64,000 nucleotides of DNA, from assembly GCA_018894105.1 (NCBI GenBank), contig CM032120.1, forward strand, positions 28,356,710-28,420,709, given 5' to 3'. Shown here piece after piece: positions 30,027 to 42,365 of this stretch. Under the pieces are notes generated by a model that was given only the letters and a program-made list of their open reading frames with translations, had not been told where the DNA came from and made no database searches. Numbering within the stretch: position 1 is the first letter of the stretch; each line of letters begins with the position of its first letter. The position numbers and the translations under genes were made by a program. This DNA comes from Jacaranda mimosifolia. Taxonomy: Eukaryota > Streptophyta > Magnoliopsida > Lamiales > Bignoniaceae.

Positions 30027-31148
30027 TTGATTATGGCACCAAAAGGTACAAGAAAGAGAAATAAGAATGAAGCATTAGGTAGTACAAGGGCATCATTCGA
30101 TGCAGGTCATTTTGTTTTCGTTGAAGCCCATAAGTTGTATTCAAAATTTACTTCACTAGGGCAACCTTTTGTGAGGGAGCATGGGATAGCGTCCCACAGT
30201 AGATACTACCTATTAAGACAAGTTATCATAGAAAGAAGAAGTTGGGGGAAATTTGTTGCAAGTCCATCAGTAGCCGTCAAATCAGTTGTTAGAGAGCTTT
30301 ACGGTAATCTTCATTTCATAGATGAAGATGACATATTTGTGCGGGGATGTCAAGTATCTATATCAAGAGGCGCTATAAATAATTTTTTCCAGACACCTTG
30401 CATTGATAGTGAATATCAGTGTTTTATACAAACTAAGGTATGTATTGATAGAGTAGTGAAGCGTATTTGCGAGGAGCAACCGGAATGGGCAGTAGGATCT
30501 AACAATCAGCTTCGACATTTCAAATCATCCAAATTGAACGATGAGAGCTTACGGTGGTTCAAGTTTGTTTTTGCACGTATGTTGCCGAGCTCCCACCCTA
30601 GCGAAATTACTTGGGATAGGGCTATACTCGTGTATGCTATCTTAGAAGGGGTCCCTATTGACATTGGATTATTAGTTAATTCAATAATACATCGTTGTGC
30701 GGTCGGAAGTTCTCAAGATAGCTTACTTTTCCCCAATCTCATTACAGAATTATGTGCCGTTTCTGGGGTGCAATGGGATAATGATGAGGAGCTGCTCAAT
30801 CTTGACTCCATTGTGCCTGAGCATAGAATTAAACCAGCAGCACATCCGGTTCGGCCGGATCAAGTTCCTCAGAGGCAACATCGGACCACATTGCAATGGC
30901 TTGATAGATAGGAGAACATGTTGACACATGTTATATCTGACCAACAGGCCACAAAGGGTAGACGGGTTGTTGGGGAGCATCGGCAAACATGTATTGCAAC
31001 TCAACAACAATGGTACACGACTTTGGCTCGCTATCAAAATATTCCATCTGAACAGTGGCCATCTTTCCCGTCGCCACCCCGTTTTGATGCTCCTGATGAC
31101 GAAGTTCGACCTCCCAAGGGAGATGAGGATGATAATGCTGCTGATTAA
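30027..31148 (+). pseudogene. 'Putative plant transposon protein' gene with one in-frame stop
   Basis: A 373-codon plus-strand frame interrupted once by TAG at 30909-30911; the frame resumes at once and continues to 31148. The first 294 residues fit the plant-specific 'putative plant transposon protein' domain: a basic start (PKGTRKRNK), then RRSWGKFVASPSVAVKSVVR, FVRGCQVSIS, a WFKFVFARMLPSSHPSEITWDRAILVYAILEG segment, and LITELCAVSGV. The tail has a QQQWYTTLARY helix and an acidic Asp-rich end. Family function is unknown; members are mostly in or near transposons. It runs opposite to the transposase gene. If the TAG is real the product is truncated after most of the domain. A possible 5' leader is at 29040-30026, including a CT-rich stretch at 29090-29160. 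Confidence 0.6.
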
Positions 31149-31559
31149 CCTGGATGTTGTTTTCAAATCCTTTGCATTAACTGCGTTCAAATTTCCTTGA
31201 CAATTCAATTTTCTATTTCAGACTTGTGTTGAATTTCCTAACATGCTTTTGATTTTTGTTGCACTTGGACCCTTTTAATGTATTCTCCGTTTTACCTATT
31301 CAGTAAAAGGAACTATGGTTGCCAGTATGGAAGCAAAGTGTGATATGTCATAATATTGCACCCTTGCTCATTACTTTGCTTGTGTTTCGACACACAACAC
31401 AAAAACCCAAATAATTTTGCATCCAACTTTTCAGACAATGTTCATAAAGTTATGTAAAATTAGAACGTTGTAATTTGTCCCACCAAATATTTTAAGGTAC
31501 TATGCCGTATGGGCGTAACACATTTTATGTCCCGGCAAAATTGTTGAGTAAGAAGGCAA

Positions 31560-32110
31560 CTCCATGTTCCTTTACCATGCACCAAGGCGCCCATTTTTCC
31601 CGCCCTGGCGTGAATGTGCTCTCCTCATGAACAGCAACTATGCGCTGGGGCGCCTAAAATTCACGCCCTGACTTGAATGTTCAGCCAAATGTGCAGTAAC
31701 TTTGCGCCGGGGCACAAAATTGCCGTGCCCCTGCGCGCTGAAAGCATGTTTTATGGGGCCATTCCCTTGCACTGGGGCGCAACAATATTTACGCATCCGC
31801 GTGAAACACCTGCCCCATGCGCAGTAACCTTGCAACTGGGCGCAAAATTTACCCGCGCCGGCCATCAATGTTCTGAATATGGGCTCATTCCCTTGCGTCG
31901 GGCCAAATTTTATTTCATCCCGACGTGAATTTTTTGCCCGCATGGGCAATAACTTTGCGGCCTGGTGTGGGCGCTTTGCCCTCATAATGAGTTTGCGCCG
32001 GGGTGCACTAATGTTGCACCCTAGCGTGAATGTTTTGCCCGCATGGGTAGTTACTTCGCGCTACGGTGCAATACGGATGCGCCCCGATGCAAAGTTACTA
32101 CCCTATGTCC
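31560..32110. repeat. Degenerate minisatellite of about 63 bp (GC-rich)
   Basis: The core TTGCGCCGGGGCGCAAAATT recurs in variant form near 31577, 31640, 31702, 31767, 31830, 31893, 31955, 31993 and 32055. The spacing is mostly 62-65 bp, with one short unit. A second conserved part reads ACGCCCTGGCGTGAATGT. It is much more GC-rich than the rest of the window. Open frames on both strands here are repeat artefacts. Confidence 0.75.
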
Positions 32111-32368
32111 CAACAACTACGCAATATTTCGTTGTGAATGTGCTGCCCCATCTATTAAAGTGATTAACTGATTAATTTGCTAAATAGTTCCAAATATTTA
32201 AGTATTATAAGACATAAACTAGTCACATACATTTCGAAGTTAGTAGTGTCCTTGCTTCCAATGTTGAGCAAGACTTACGTCATTACAAAATAATTACACT
32301 TCTTCATATTCCCCTTCCTTAACAAACATGATAAGTACTATTTTTCATAGGTAGGTGAAACATGATAA

Positions 32369-33023
32369 CTATTCGTCAGAGCTATCTGAAAGGGTTATTG
32401 GATCTGACATGCCCGCCAGTTGTTGGAACTTCATGCGACGGTGGATGCAATATTTATAACGGGCTTGAAGAAATTGGGCTGGTATTTGTAAAAGCAGCTC
32501 TGATGAGCTGCTAATTGCGAGGACACTCCATGAAATACTCTTCCGATCCATCAACATTCTAGGGAAACAAAAGTGTGCTTGAAGTAGATTGATATGACAT
32601 GAAATGTTAAAAAATGTGTTTAGCATAAAGGTAACATTCTTAATATGAATAACAATATAATGAAAAATGTAAACATACCCTTTGAAGCCTAGAACGTAGT
32701 GGGACTGGAACGTAAACTGAACTTGTTTGCAATGAGTAAGTCACCCCTTCTACTTGGATAACCTTTGCGAATCTATCATAAATTCGTCGAATGTCATTAT
32801 ACTTGCACCGTAACAGTCCAATATCGAAGGGCCTTCGAAAATGATGTATGAGCCACTGTCGTGTGTGCTCCATAACTAAATCCAATTTTTCATCTAAGAT
32901 ATGGGCAATGGAACGGGCCTCCAGTAAATGAATGAGAAACTTCTCATCCTGGGCATGTCCCCAGTCTTCTTTAACAAAAGACTTACTCCTTGTACGATGA
33001 GCTGGAAATGTCATGTTTGCCAT
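32369..33023 (-). CDS. Small ORF pair in the Harbinger element, possible Myb/SANT-like protein
   Basis: Minus strand. The first part (33023-32640, 127 codons) starts MANMTFPAHRTRS and contains WGHAQDEKFLIHLLEARS and, after a His/Arg stretch, LLRCKYNDIRRIYDRFAKVI. The spacing of an aromatic residue, a helix and a K-x-x-L/I-R-x-x-Y helix is reminiscent of Myb/SANT-like transposon proteins, but I cannot name the family firmly. The second part (32626-32369) ends with an acidic LSDSSDE tail and could be a 3' exon after an intron around 32600-32680. Position between the minisatellite and the GRF-like ORF, same strand as the transposase, suggests it belongs to the element. Confidence 0.4.
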
Positions 33024-33283
33024 GATAGTTTACCCAAATTACGAATTGTATTATGACAATTTAAAATGTAAAACAAAAATGACTACACATCCAAAATAAG
33101 AGTATTAACACAGAATGCCCAACAAACATGTAACCCAACAACAACAAGATACAGATTGAAAGATGAAGGTCGAACATGCCGACATATATTACCAAAATAT
33201 CCACAATTACATAATCATAGCGTCTTCAATAGTACATGGCAACATTAACCATACTGCATACTTACTATGGTCCCTTACATAAC

Positions 33284-33715
33284 TCAAAAAAGCAACAACT
33301 TGAACAGCACAATTGTAAGACATATGATGACTACAACCATAATCAGTACACATAGCCATACTCCGCAACAAATAAACATGCATGTGGTATCTCGCATAAT
33401 TGCTTCACCATGATAACTAGAATGTCGAAGGTGTATGGAATCCCTGTCAACATTTGGATTACTAGCCGTACTCCTCATGTAAGTAGAGGCCGATGATTGT
33501 GAACTTTGAGTACAATTATTCACAGTAGGATGATTGTCATTGGTGTATGAATCAGAGTCGCCAAATGGAGTGTGTGATGCTGTATCATCCCACATGAACC
33601 CAGCAGGGTGGTTCAAACCTAAGGGACAGCGGTAGAAGAACCTTCTATAGTTACTTTGTGTCCTTGCCATGCGTAGTACCATTGGCCTAGCCCCGCAAGT
33701 ACAATAGGGGGGGTT
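33284..33715 (-). CDS. GRF zinc-finger-like ORF with C-terminal membrane segment
   Basis: On the minus strand the frame reads YCTCGARP, then about 13 residues on NYRRFFYRCP, then GFMWDD. This matches the GRF zinc finger pattern (CxCG, NxGRxFYxCP, CGFFxWxD). The last Cys is replaced by Ala (PAGFMWDD), so metal binding may be impaired. A Ser/Thr/Asn-rich linker follows, then a hydrophobic helix rich in V/I/L/C just before the stop. That layout is seen in many plant GRF-finger proteins of unknown function. The frame is open back to a stop at about 33717 without an ATG before the CTCG motif; the ATG at 33682 would cut the finger, so an upstream exon or a lost start is likely. Confidence 0.6.
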   Translation of the reverse strand, partial: NPPYCTCGARPMVLRMARTQSNYRRFFYRCPLGLNHPAGFMWDDTASHTPFGDSDSYTNDNHPTVNNCTQSSQSSASTYMRSTASNPNVDRDSIHLRHSSYHGEAIMRDTTCMFICCGVWLCVLIMVVVIICLTIVLFKLLLF

Positions 33716-33993
33716 CTATGAATAGTCATTCTGGGTACATAATAGATAAATTACAATGTAAAGGAGTATAACAAAATACCAGTTGAACATTGAAGTGCAC
33801 ATCACATTTGGTAGTATGTCAACATGACAAGCTGTTCATGTGCAGTACAATGCAGTACTTCGACAATAAAAATATTTATAAACATACAAAATATCCATCA
33901 ACATGATACCATAACCAAACCAAGCACATTTAGTAGCAAGCAACTTCAAAATGTTAAAACTGCAACGACACATGTGCTGACCAATGGTTGGGT

Positions 33994-35458
33994 CTAACGA
34001 ACATAGTTTTGCCACATCTGATGAGCAAGGGAATCATAGAATTGAGACATGTGATCAAGGTCCGATTGAGATGGCCTCGCTCGTGGCTCACGAATTTCTC
34101 CTCCATTGAGTATATAGTCACGTTCTTCTTGTAAGAAGAAGTAGTCATCCTTGCATTGTTTCCTAATAAAGTTATGGATCACGCAGCAAGCAATAACGAT
34201 TTGCACTTGATGATGCATTTTGTAGTGGGGCATTCGTGCTTGCAAGATAGGAATCTAGCCTTAAGAACCCCAAATACACGCTCGACAACATTACGGAGTT
34301 GTGCATGTCTGTGGTCGAATAACTCAGATAGGCCTCTTGGCATTCCATGAGTAGTCCTATAATGATTCAAGTGGTAGCGGTGAAGGCGATAAGAGGTTAA
34401 GAACCCAAGGAAGTTACAATAGCCAGAGTCAACCAGGTAGTACTTGCTTAGGAAGATGGAAAAGTGAGAATTTTAGAGGACAAATATAAATATCTTGATT
34501 TGTACGGTAACTGTATAAGTCCACTTTATCTATTCACCTTGTGGTGACCATGGAAAATAAGGATTTGTGGTAATGGCATCACTCAAAACACGTGCATCAT
34601 TTGCACTTCTGTCCCACCCCACATAAACATAAGTGAACATGAGGTCCATGTCGCAGATGGCAAGAACATTTTGTGTGATAGTGGCCTTACGACATCTGTA
34701 TGTATTTTGTTGCTGTGATGGTGCTGAGGCGGGAACTATTGTGCCGTCAACTGCACCAACACAATCCTCCAAACAAGGTATCGATGATTTTATGATCACA
34801 AGTAATCAACCGATCGGGCCTTAATCAACATGATTAATATGGTATGTGGTGTTACCTTGAAGTAGGGCTAGAAAGTACCATTCATAGCAATTTTGTTATA
34901 GACATTATTGAAATCAGGTGGAGTGATTATCTCGGGAGCTAGGATATTTAATGCCTTAGCAACCCTTCACACATGCCGATGAACAGTTTCGCTTGAGTGC
35001 TGGAATCGCTCACAGTTGTTACGTTGAAATTTCGCATGTGCTACTATTTGAAGAAATATTGCAATAGATTCTTTAAGACACTCTTGTGGATCTCCCTTCC
35101 TTTAGGACTCCCCGCGATGCTATAAAATCACATAAGGCATTGAAACCATCATGACTCATTCGTAATGCATTTCTTATCTTAATGGGATGACCGTCAAGAA
35201 GCTCCCCAACCTAATCTGCCCCCATAACTTGGATGTGTAGCAAGGTATTTTGTTGCGGAAGTAAGATGGATAAAGCACTTGTGAAAGGAAAACAAAAGCC
35301 ATGCCATTATCACTATGAGTACTTTTGTCAGAGTTGGAGGAAGAAGAGTTAGATGAAAAAGAGGATGCGCTAGAAGTAGAATCTAATGATGAGCTTCCAC
35401 CTTCATACATTTCCTCATCAGACTGACATATAGACCCTGACTCACTAATTTGCTCCAT
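33994..35458 (-). pseudogene. PIF/Harbinger DDE transposase (decayed)
   Basis: Minus strand. The pieces in order are an acidic/Ser-rich N-terminus (35458-35290) and a helical part with RMSHDGFNALCDFIA (about 35150). Next is the catalytic region CVGAVDGTIVPASAP, then YVGWDRSANDARVLSDA (34799-34530). YYLVDSGYCNFLGFLTSYR (about 34440-34385) and LRNVVERVFGVLKARF with the conserved Glu (34370-34179) follow, then the C-terminal CCVIHNFIRKQ part (34245-33994). These are the usual Harbinger nuclease blocks. Stops and frameshifts occur at 34830-35090 and between the last blocks. A GT-containing break at 34442-34540 could be an intron. Probably inactive. Confidence 0.85.
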
Positions 35459-36216
35459 TACAATAGAGTGAGCAAATTAAAGTGTGTTGTACATGTTAAA
35501 CTACATGTATTATGATCATAACTTAAGCAACATATGAATAAGAACACGAATTATTGAAAGACTCATATGTAAGCATAAGATAGTACAAACATATTGAAGC
35601 ATAATTTATCAAGGTAGCCTAATAAATAACTTACAACCATCATGGAGCACATAAAATTTTCACTTTGCATAATGCAAAACTGGAACAATCATTCTATGCA
35701 TATTTGTATATTAATAGTAATGTTTATGTATGCAAGTAGGTCTTCTGCAATTTGAGATAATCACAGGCTGTTTAATGCTTCAAAAAGATAACCAAGGCGG
35801 AAAAGAATACCAACATTCGGAAACATGCCACCTCACATTAACCATGCACCAGTTAGCATGGAAAAGTCTGGTGCATGTGGCCCCATACGTAGAGGTCCAA
35901 GTGCAAGTACAGTAATAACATACATAACCTACATGCTTACAACATTCATACCCCTACTATAGATAGCGCAGTCATTAAAACTTTCTTAAAAAGGTAAAAT
36001 CATCCTTCAAACATATGAAAATACAAACATAAATATGTAAAGCAGAAAACATAATCTTTCATAATGCCAATCTTTCCGCAGCACAGGCCCAAATCAAGCC
36101 TCACCCAAAGACTCAACCCACTCTCTCCTCTCTTCATCATTCATCAACAAAAACATCATGCGGCGCATCTTTTTCAAGAACTTATCTTGAGTTCTGAAGA
36201 ATAAATAGCGAGGCAA

Positions 36217-37014
36217 TCAGTCCATACTCTTCAGGGCAGCCATGCAAGCATCAATGCTATGCAATTTTTTTTTCTCAAGCTTCTTAGCCATAGCACTATT
36301 GATACTAGTCCAAGCATCTATAGTGTCATCTATCCTCGAAGAGCGGTTGCTTTTAGTTTTCTTTGACTTAGACATTGGTTGAGCATTGTTAGTGGGTTGG
36401 GGGCCAACATTAGATGGCTGAGTAGAAGTTCCTTCATTGGTAGGTTGGGGCTCAAAGGTATTTGTAGGATCTTCTAGTGCATATTGGCTGGGAACATTTA
36501 AGTCTATTCCCTCATTGCTCTCACAAGGTAGTTGTGAAGAAGACTTGGCATGACTCCCACTAGCAATCGTTTTGTGGAACATTTCAATGCAAAGATAATA
36601 GAGTGGTAGACCTTATTTTTTGAGGCAGCCATCCATTGGGTTTTCCTAATAAGAGGATCAACATGACACTAGCATTAGTAGTGTCCTTAAATTGTGCTAC
36701 GCTACTTGACTAATACAATTGTACAGGGCGAAACTAAATGGGGACTTTATTCTTACAATTAGCCATTCCGCCCAACGATCATTTGATGCCGTCTCTGTGC
36801 CAGTCACACTATCCCAACCGAATCCTGTCTTCTTAGTGAGTAGGTTATGAAACTTAAGCCATAATTGTCTAACTTTATTGAGTTTACTCTTCAATTGGTC
36901 AACATCGTAGAAATGTTGTGTTCTAAGGTGCAATTCCCATTGTATTTCCAACCAAATGGATGTCGTGAAGGTAGTGGAGATAAGTTGGCCTTTAATAAAC
37001 TGTTCATACATCAA
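36217..37014 (-). CDS. Myb/SANT-like DNA-binding ORF of the Harbinger element
   Basis: Minus strand. The first part (37014-36697) has the order W...LHLRTQHFYDVDQLKSKLNKVRQLWLKF...TGFGWD...WAEWL, which fits the plant Myb/SANT-like domain (Myb_DNA-bind_3 type) of Harbinger ORF1 proteins. The second part (36582-36217) has the MFHKTIASG motif that follows this domain, a Pro/Ser/Thr/Asn-rich linker and a C-terminal charged helix (AKKLEKKKLHSIDACMAALKSMD). The two parts are separated by about 110 bp with stops, which may be an intron or a lesion. In this superfamily the protein binds the transposase and/or the element ends and is required for transposition. Confidence 0.7.
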
Positions 37015-37362
37015 TTATATAAGAACAGTTAATGTAGGGAATCCCATTTAGCCTCATTTGCCTTATTCCTCACTCGTTTTGAACTCCTTTACATCTATTC
37101 GGATGAGATGAGATTAAGTTAGATTAATACACTCTTACTTTTAACTATCAGTACTTAATGATTACATATTAAACATACATTTTATATAAGATACATGTTA
37201 ATATTAATTTAAAAAAGGCCGCCCCAACATAGGTAATTTCTGAAAGAAATATAACGGCAACCGTTTATGGGGGATTTAATTTGTAAAACAATTTATAAGG
37301 TTCTACACAACTTGGTACACACACCAAAATATTCCTTTCTGTCACTTTTTGTCATACATTTT

Positions 37363-40300
37363 GCATTGGAAAGAAATTGAATATTATTGATTTATTTGTT
37401 CACCATGGTCTCAGTTTATTATGCTTCATTTCTATTCATATGTGTATGAATCACTAAACATAAATGCATATTATGTGTACGCACAGATGAATAAGTAGAT
37501 GAGACCCAAAGTAGGGACCTAGAGGTATCTATTAAGGATGCCGTTGTGCGTTAAGTTTAGGCCATCCCAATTATGAATGTTTTCACACTTCGATAAAATA
37601 GATTATGTTATGTTATAATTTCATGTACACAAATGGGTAGTCTAAAGATTGTATATTTCAATTACAATTGGTTTCCGATTCATGGTGACGACTCAGCAAA
37701 AGGGATAATTAAGTGCAACGTAGGATTTAATATGGCTAACACGTTCCTAGTTTTCACTAACACATAAAAAGACATAATGTAGCATGTGAATATAACTTGT
37801 ATTATGCTAACAAATCTAACAGCAAACCCTTGCTTGCTAACAATACTTGACAAAGCTAATAACAAATCTAACCCCAAATCTATCATGTATTATGCCAACA
37901 CATCGAACAACAAATATAACACCAAAAACAAATTATTTCCAACACTATGCATTGGAAAGAAATTGAATATTATTGATTTATTTGTTCACCATGGTCTCAG
38001 TTTATTATGCTTCATTTCTATTCATATGTGTATGAATCACTAAACATAAATGCATATTATGTGTACGCACAGATGAATAAGTAGATGAGACCCAAAGTAG
38101 GGACCTAGAGGTATCTATTAAGGATGCCGTTGTGCGTTAAGTTTAGGCCATCCCAATTATGAATGTTTTCACACTTCGATAAAATAGATTATGTTATGTT
38201 ATAATTTCATGTACACAAATGGGTAGTCTAAAGATTGTATATTTCAATTACAATTGGTTTCCGATTCATGGTGACGACTCAGCAAAAGGGATAATTAAGT
38301 GCAACGTAGGATTTAATATGGCTAACACGTTCCTAGTTTTCACTAACACATAAAAAGACATAATGTAGCATGTGAATATAACTTGTATTATGCCAACAAA
38401 TCTAACAGCAAACCCTTGCTTGCTAACAATACTTGACAAAGCTAATAACAAATCTAACCCCAAATCTATCATGTATTATGCCAACACATCGAACAACAAA
38501 TATAACACCAAAAACAAATTATTTCCAACACTATGCATTGGAAAGAAATTGAATATTATTGATTTATTTGTTCACCATGGTCTCAGTTTATTATGCTTCA
38601 TTTCTATTCATATGTGTATGAATCACTAAACATAAATGCATATTATGTGTACGCACAGATGAATAAGTAGATGAGACCCAAAGTAGGGACCTAGAGGTAT
38701 CTATTAAGGATGCCGTTGTGCGTTAAGTTTAGGCCATCCCAATTATGAATGTTTTCACACTTCGATAAAATAGATTATGTTATGTTATAATTTCATGTAC
38801 ACAAATGGGTAGTCTAAAGATTGTATATTTCAATTACAATTGGTTTCCGATTCATGGTGACGACTCAGCAAAAGGGATAATTAAGTGCAACGTAGGATTT
38901 AATATGGCTAACACGTTCCTAGTTTTCACTAACACATAAAAAGACATAATGTAGCATGTGAATATAACTTGTATTATGCCAACAAATCTAACAGCAAACC
39001 CTTGCTTGCTAACAATACTTGACAAAGCTAATAACAAATCTAACCCCAAATCTATCATGTATTATGCCAACACATCGAACAACAAATATAACACCAAAAA
39101 CAAATTATTTCCAACACTATGCATTGGAAAGAAATTGAATATTATTGATTTATTTGTTCACCATGGTCTCAGTTTATTATGCTTCATTTCTATTCATATG
39201 TGTATGAATCACTAAACATAAATGCATATTATGTGTACGCACAGATGAATAAGTAGATGAGACCCAAAGTAGGGACCTAGAGGTATCTATTAAGGATGCC
39301 GTTGTGCGTTAAGTTTAGGCCATCCCAATTATGAATGTTTTCACACTTCGATAAAATAGATTATGTTATGTTATAATTTCATGTACACAAATGGGTAGTC
39401 TAAAGATTGTATATTTCAATTACAATTGGTTTCCGATTCATGGTGACGACTCAGCAAAAGGGATAATTAAGTGCAACGTAGGATTTAATATGGCTAACAC
39501 GTTCCTAGTTTTCACTAACACATAAAAAGACATAATGTAGCATGTGAATATAACTTGTATTATGCCAACAAATCTAACAGCAAACCCTTGCTTGCTAACA
39601 ATACTTGACAAAGCTAATAACAAATCTAACCCCAAATCTATCATGTATTATGCCAACACATCGAACAACAAATATAACACCAAAAACAAATTATTTCCAA
39701 CACTATGCATTGGAAAGAAATTGAATATTATTGATTTATTTGTTCACCATGGTCTCAGTTTATTATGCTTCATTTCTATTCATATGTGTATGAATCACTA
39801 AACATAAATGCATATTATGTGTACGCACAGATGAATAAGTAGATGAGACCCAAAGTAGGGACCTAGAGGTATCTATTAAGGATGCCGTTGTGCGTTAAGT
39901 TTAGGCCATCCCAATTATGAATGTTTTCACACTTCGATAAAATAGATTATGTTATGTTATAATTTCATGTACACAAATGGGTAGTCTAAAGATTGTATAT
40001 TTCAATTACAATTGGTTTCCGATTCATGGTGACGACTCAGCAAAAGGGATAATTAAGTGCAACGTAGGATTTAATATGGCTAACACGTTCCTAGTTTTCA
40101 CTAACACATAAAAAGACATAATGTAGCATGTGAATATAACTTGTATTATGCCAACAAATCTAACAGCAAACCCTTGCTTGCTAACAATACTTGACAAAGC
40201 TAATAACAAATCTAACCCCAAATCTATCATGTATTATGCCAACACATCGAACAACAAATATAACACCAAAAACAAATTATTTCCAACACTATGCATTGGA

Positions 40301-42050
40301 AAGAAATTGAATATTATTGATTTATTTGTTCACCATGGTCTCAGTTTATTATGCTTCATTTCTATTCATATGTGTATGAATCACTAAACATAAATGCATA
40401 TTATGTGTACGCACAGATGAATAAGTAGATGAGACCCAAAGTAGGGACCTAGAGGTATCTATTAAGGATGCCGTTGTGCGTTAAGTTTAGGCCATCCCAA
40501 TTATGAATGTTTTCACACTTCGATAAAATAGATTATGTTATGTTATAATTTCATGTACACAAATGGGTAGTCTAAAGATTGTATATTTCAATTACAATTG
40601 GTTTCCGATTCATGGTGACGACTCAGCAAAAGGGATAATTAAGTGCAACGTAGGATTTAATATGGCTAACACGTTCCTAGTTTTCACTAACACATAAAAA
40701 GACATAATGTAGCATGTGAATATAACTTGTATTATGCCAACAAATCTAACAGCAAACCCTTGCTTGCTAACAATACTTGACAAAGCTAATAACAAATCTA
40801 ACCCCAAATCTATCATGTATTATGCCAACACATCGAACAACAAATATAACACCAAAAACAAATTATTTCCAACACTATGCATTGGAAAGAAATTGAATAT
40901 TATTGATTTATTTGTTCACCATGGTCTCAGTTTATTATGCTTCATTTCTATTCATATGTGTATGAATCACTAAACATAAATGCATATTATGTGTACGCAC
41001 AGATGAATAAGTAGATGAGACCCAAAGTAGGGACCTAGAGGTATCTATTAAGGATGCCGTTGTGCGTTAAGTTTAGGCCATCCCAATTATGAATGTTTTC
41101 ACACTTCGATAAAATAGATTATGTTATGTTATAATTTCATGTACACAAATGGGTAGTCTAAAGATTGTATATTTCAATTACAATTGGTTTCCGATTCATG
41201 GTGACGACTCAGCAAAAGGGATAATTAAGTGCAACGTAGGATTTAATATGGCTAACACGTTCCTAGTTTTCACTAACACATAAAAAGACATAATGTAGCA
41301 TGTGAATATAACTTGTATTATGCCAACAAATCTAACAGCAAACCCTTGCTTGCTAACAATACTTGACAAAGCTAATAACAAATCTAACCCCAAATCTATC
41401 ATGTATTATGCCAACACATCGAACAACAAATATAACACCAAAAACAAATTATTTCCAACACTATGCATTGGAAAGAAATTGAATATTATTGATTTATTTG
41501 TTCACCATGGTCTCAGTTTATTATGCTTCATTTCTATTCATATGTGTATGAATCACTAAACATAAATGCATATTATGTGTACGCACAGATGAATAAGTAG
41601 ATGAGACCCAAAGTAGGGACCTAGAGGTATCTATTAAGGATGCCGTTGTGCGTTAAGTTTAGGCCATCCCAATTATGAATGTTTTCACACTTCGATAAAA
41701 TAGATTATGTTATGTTATAATTTCATGTACACAAATGGGTAGTCTAAAGATTGTATATTTCAATTACAATTGGTTTCCGATTCATGGTGACGACTCAGCA
41801 AAAGGGATAATTAAGTGCAACGTAGGATTTAATATGGCTAACACGTTCCTAGTTTTCACTAACACATAAAAAGACATAATGTAGCATGTGAATATAACTT
41901 GTATTATGCCAACAAATCTAACAGCAAACCCTTGCTTGCTAACAATACTTGACAAAGCTAATAACAAATCTAACCCCAAATCTATCATGTATTATGCCAA
42001 CACATCGAACAACAAATATAACACCAAAAACAAATTATTTCCAACACTAC
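37363..42050. repeat. Tandem array: 8 copies of a 586-bp unit
   Basis: The unit starting GCATTGGAAAGAAATTGAAT begins at 37363 and recurs at 37949 and every 586 bp after that, up to 41465. The array ends at 42050, where AACACTA runs into unrelated sequence. The total of 4688 bp is exactly eight units. By eye the copies are identical except one base: GCTAACAAATC in unit 1 (about 37806) against GCCAACAAATC in units 2-8. Each unit contains an open frame on both strands (85 and 68 codons) with no recognisable domain; these are probably not genes. The array lies between the Myb/SANT-like ORF and the right end of the Harbinger element. Confidence 0.95.
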
Positions 42051-42121
42051 ACCCTTTCACAAAATCAACAAATAGGACAATAATACGCAACATTCATCCC
42101 CAACTTTCAGTATATCTGAAC

Positions 42122-42365
42122 GAAACAAGCACAGAAGCAACAATACTTCACTAAATCGGGCCACCATTTCGAATTTACGCCAACATGCGTATACCCAAAC
42201 GAAAACCCAGTCAAATCGTGCAAAAAGAAGGAAAAAGTCGAAGGAATCCCCAAAATGAATGTAAATCTTAAAGGAAACAAGCTCAAAAGCAACAATATTT
42301 CACTAAATCGAGCCACCCATTTTGAATTTAAGCCAACATGCATATATCCAAACGAAAACTTGTTC
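42122..42365. repeat. Two diverged copies of an approximately 150-bp repeat near the Harbinger right end
   Basis: GAAACAAGCACAGAAGCAAC at 42122 and GAAACAAGCTCAAAAGCAAC at 42273 begin similar stretches that share the ACTAAATCGGGCCACC and CAACATGCGTATACCCAAAC blocks. They are much more diverged than the 586-bp units. A GC-richer stretch (42495-42600) follows that could be the 5' leader of the minus-strand ORF1. Confidence 0.65.

Noticed and set aside
37363..42050. CRISPR-like array
   Set aside because: The whole 586-bp unit is repeated without spacers, and the host is a plant.
37680..42154. Repeated 85-codon (plus) and 68-codon (minus) frames in the 586-bp array
   Set aside because: They exist on both strands of one repeat unit, overlap, and have no recognisable domain; identity between copies comes from the repeat, not from selection on a protein.
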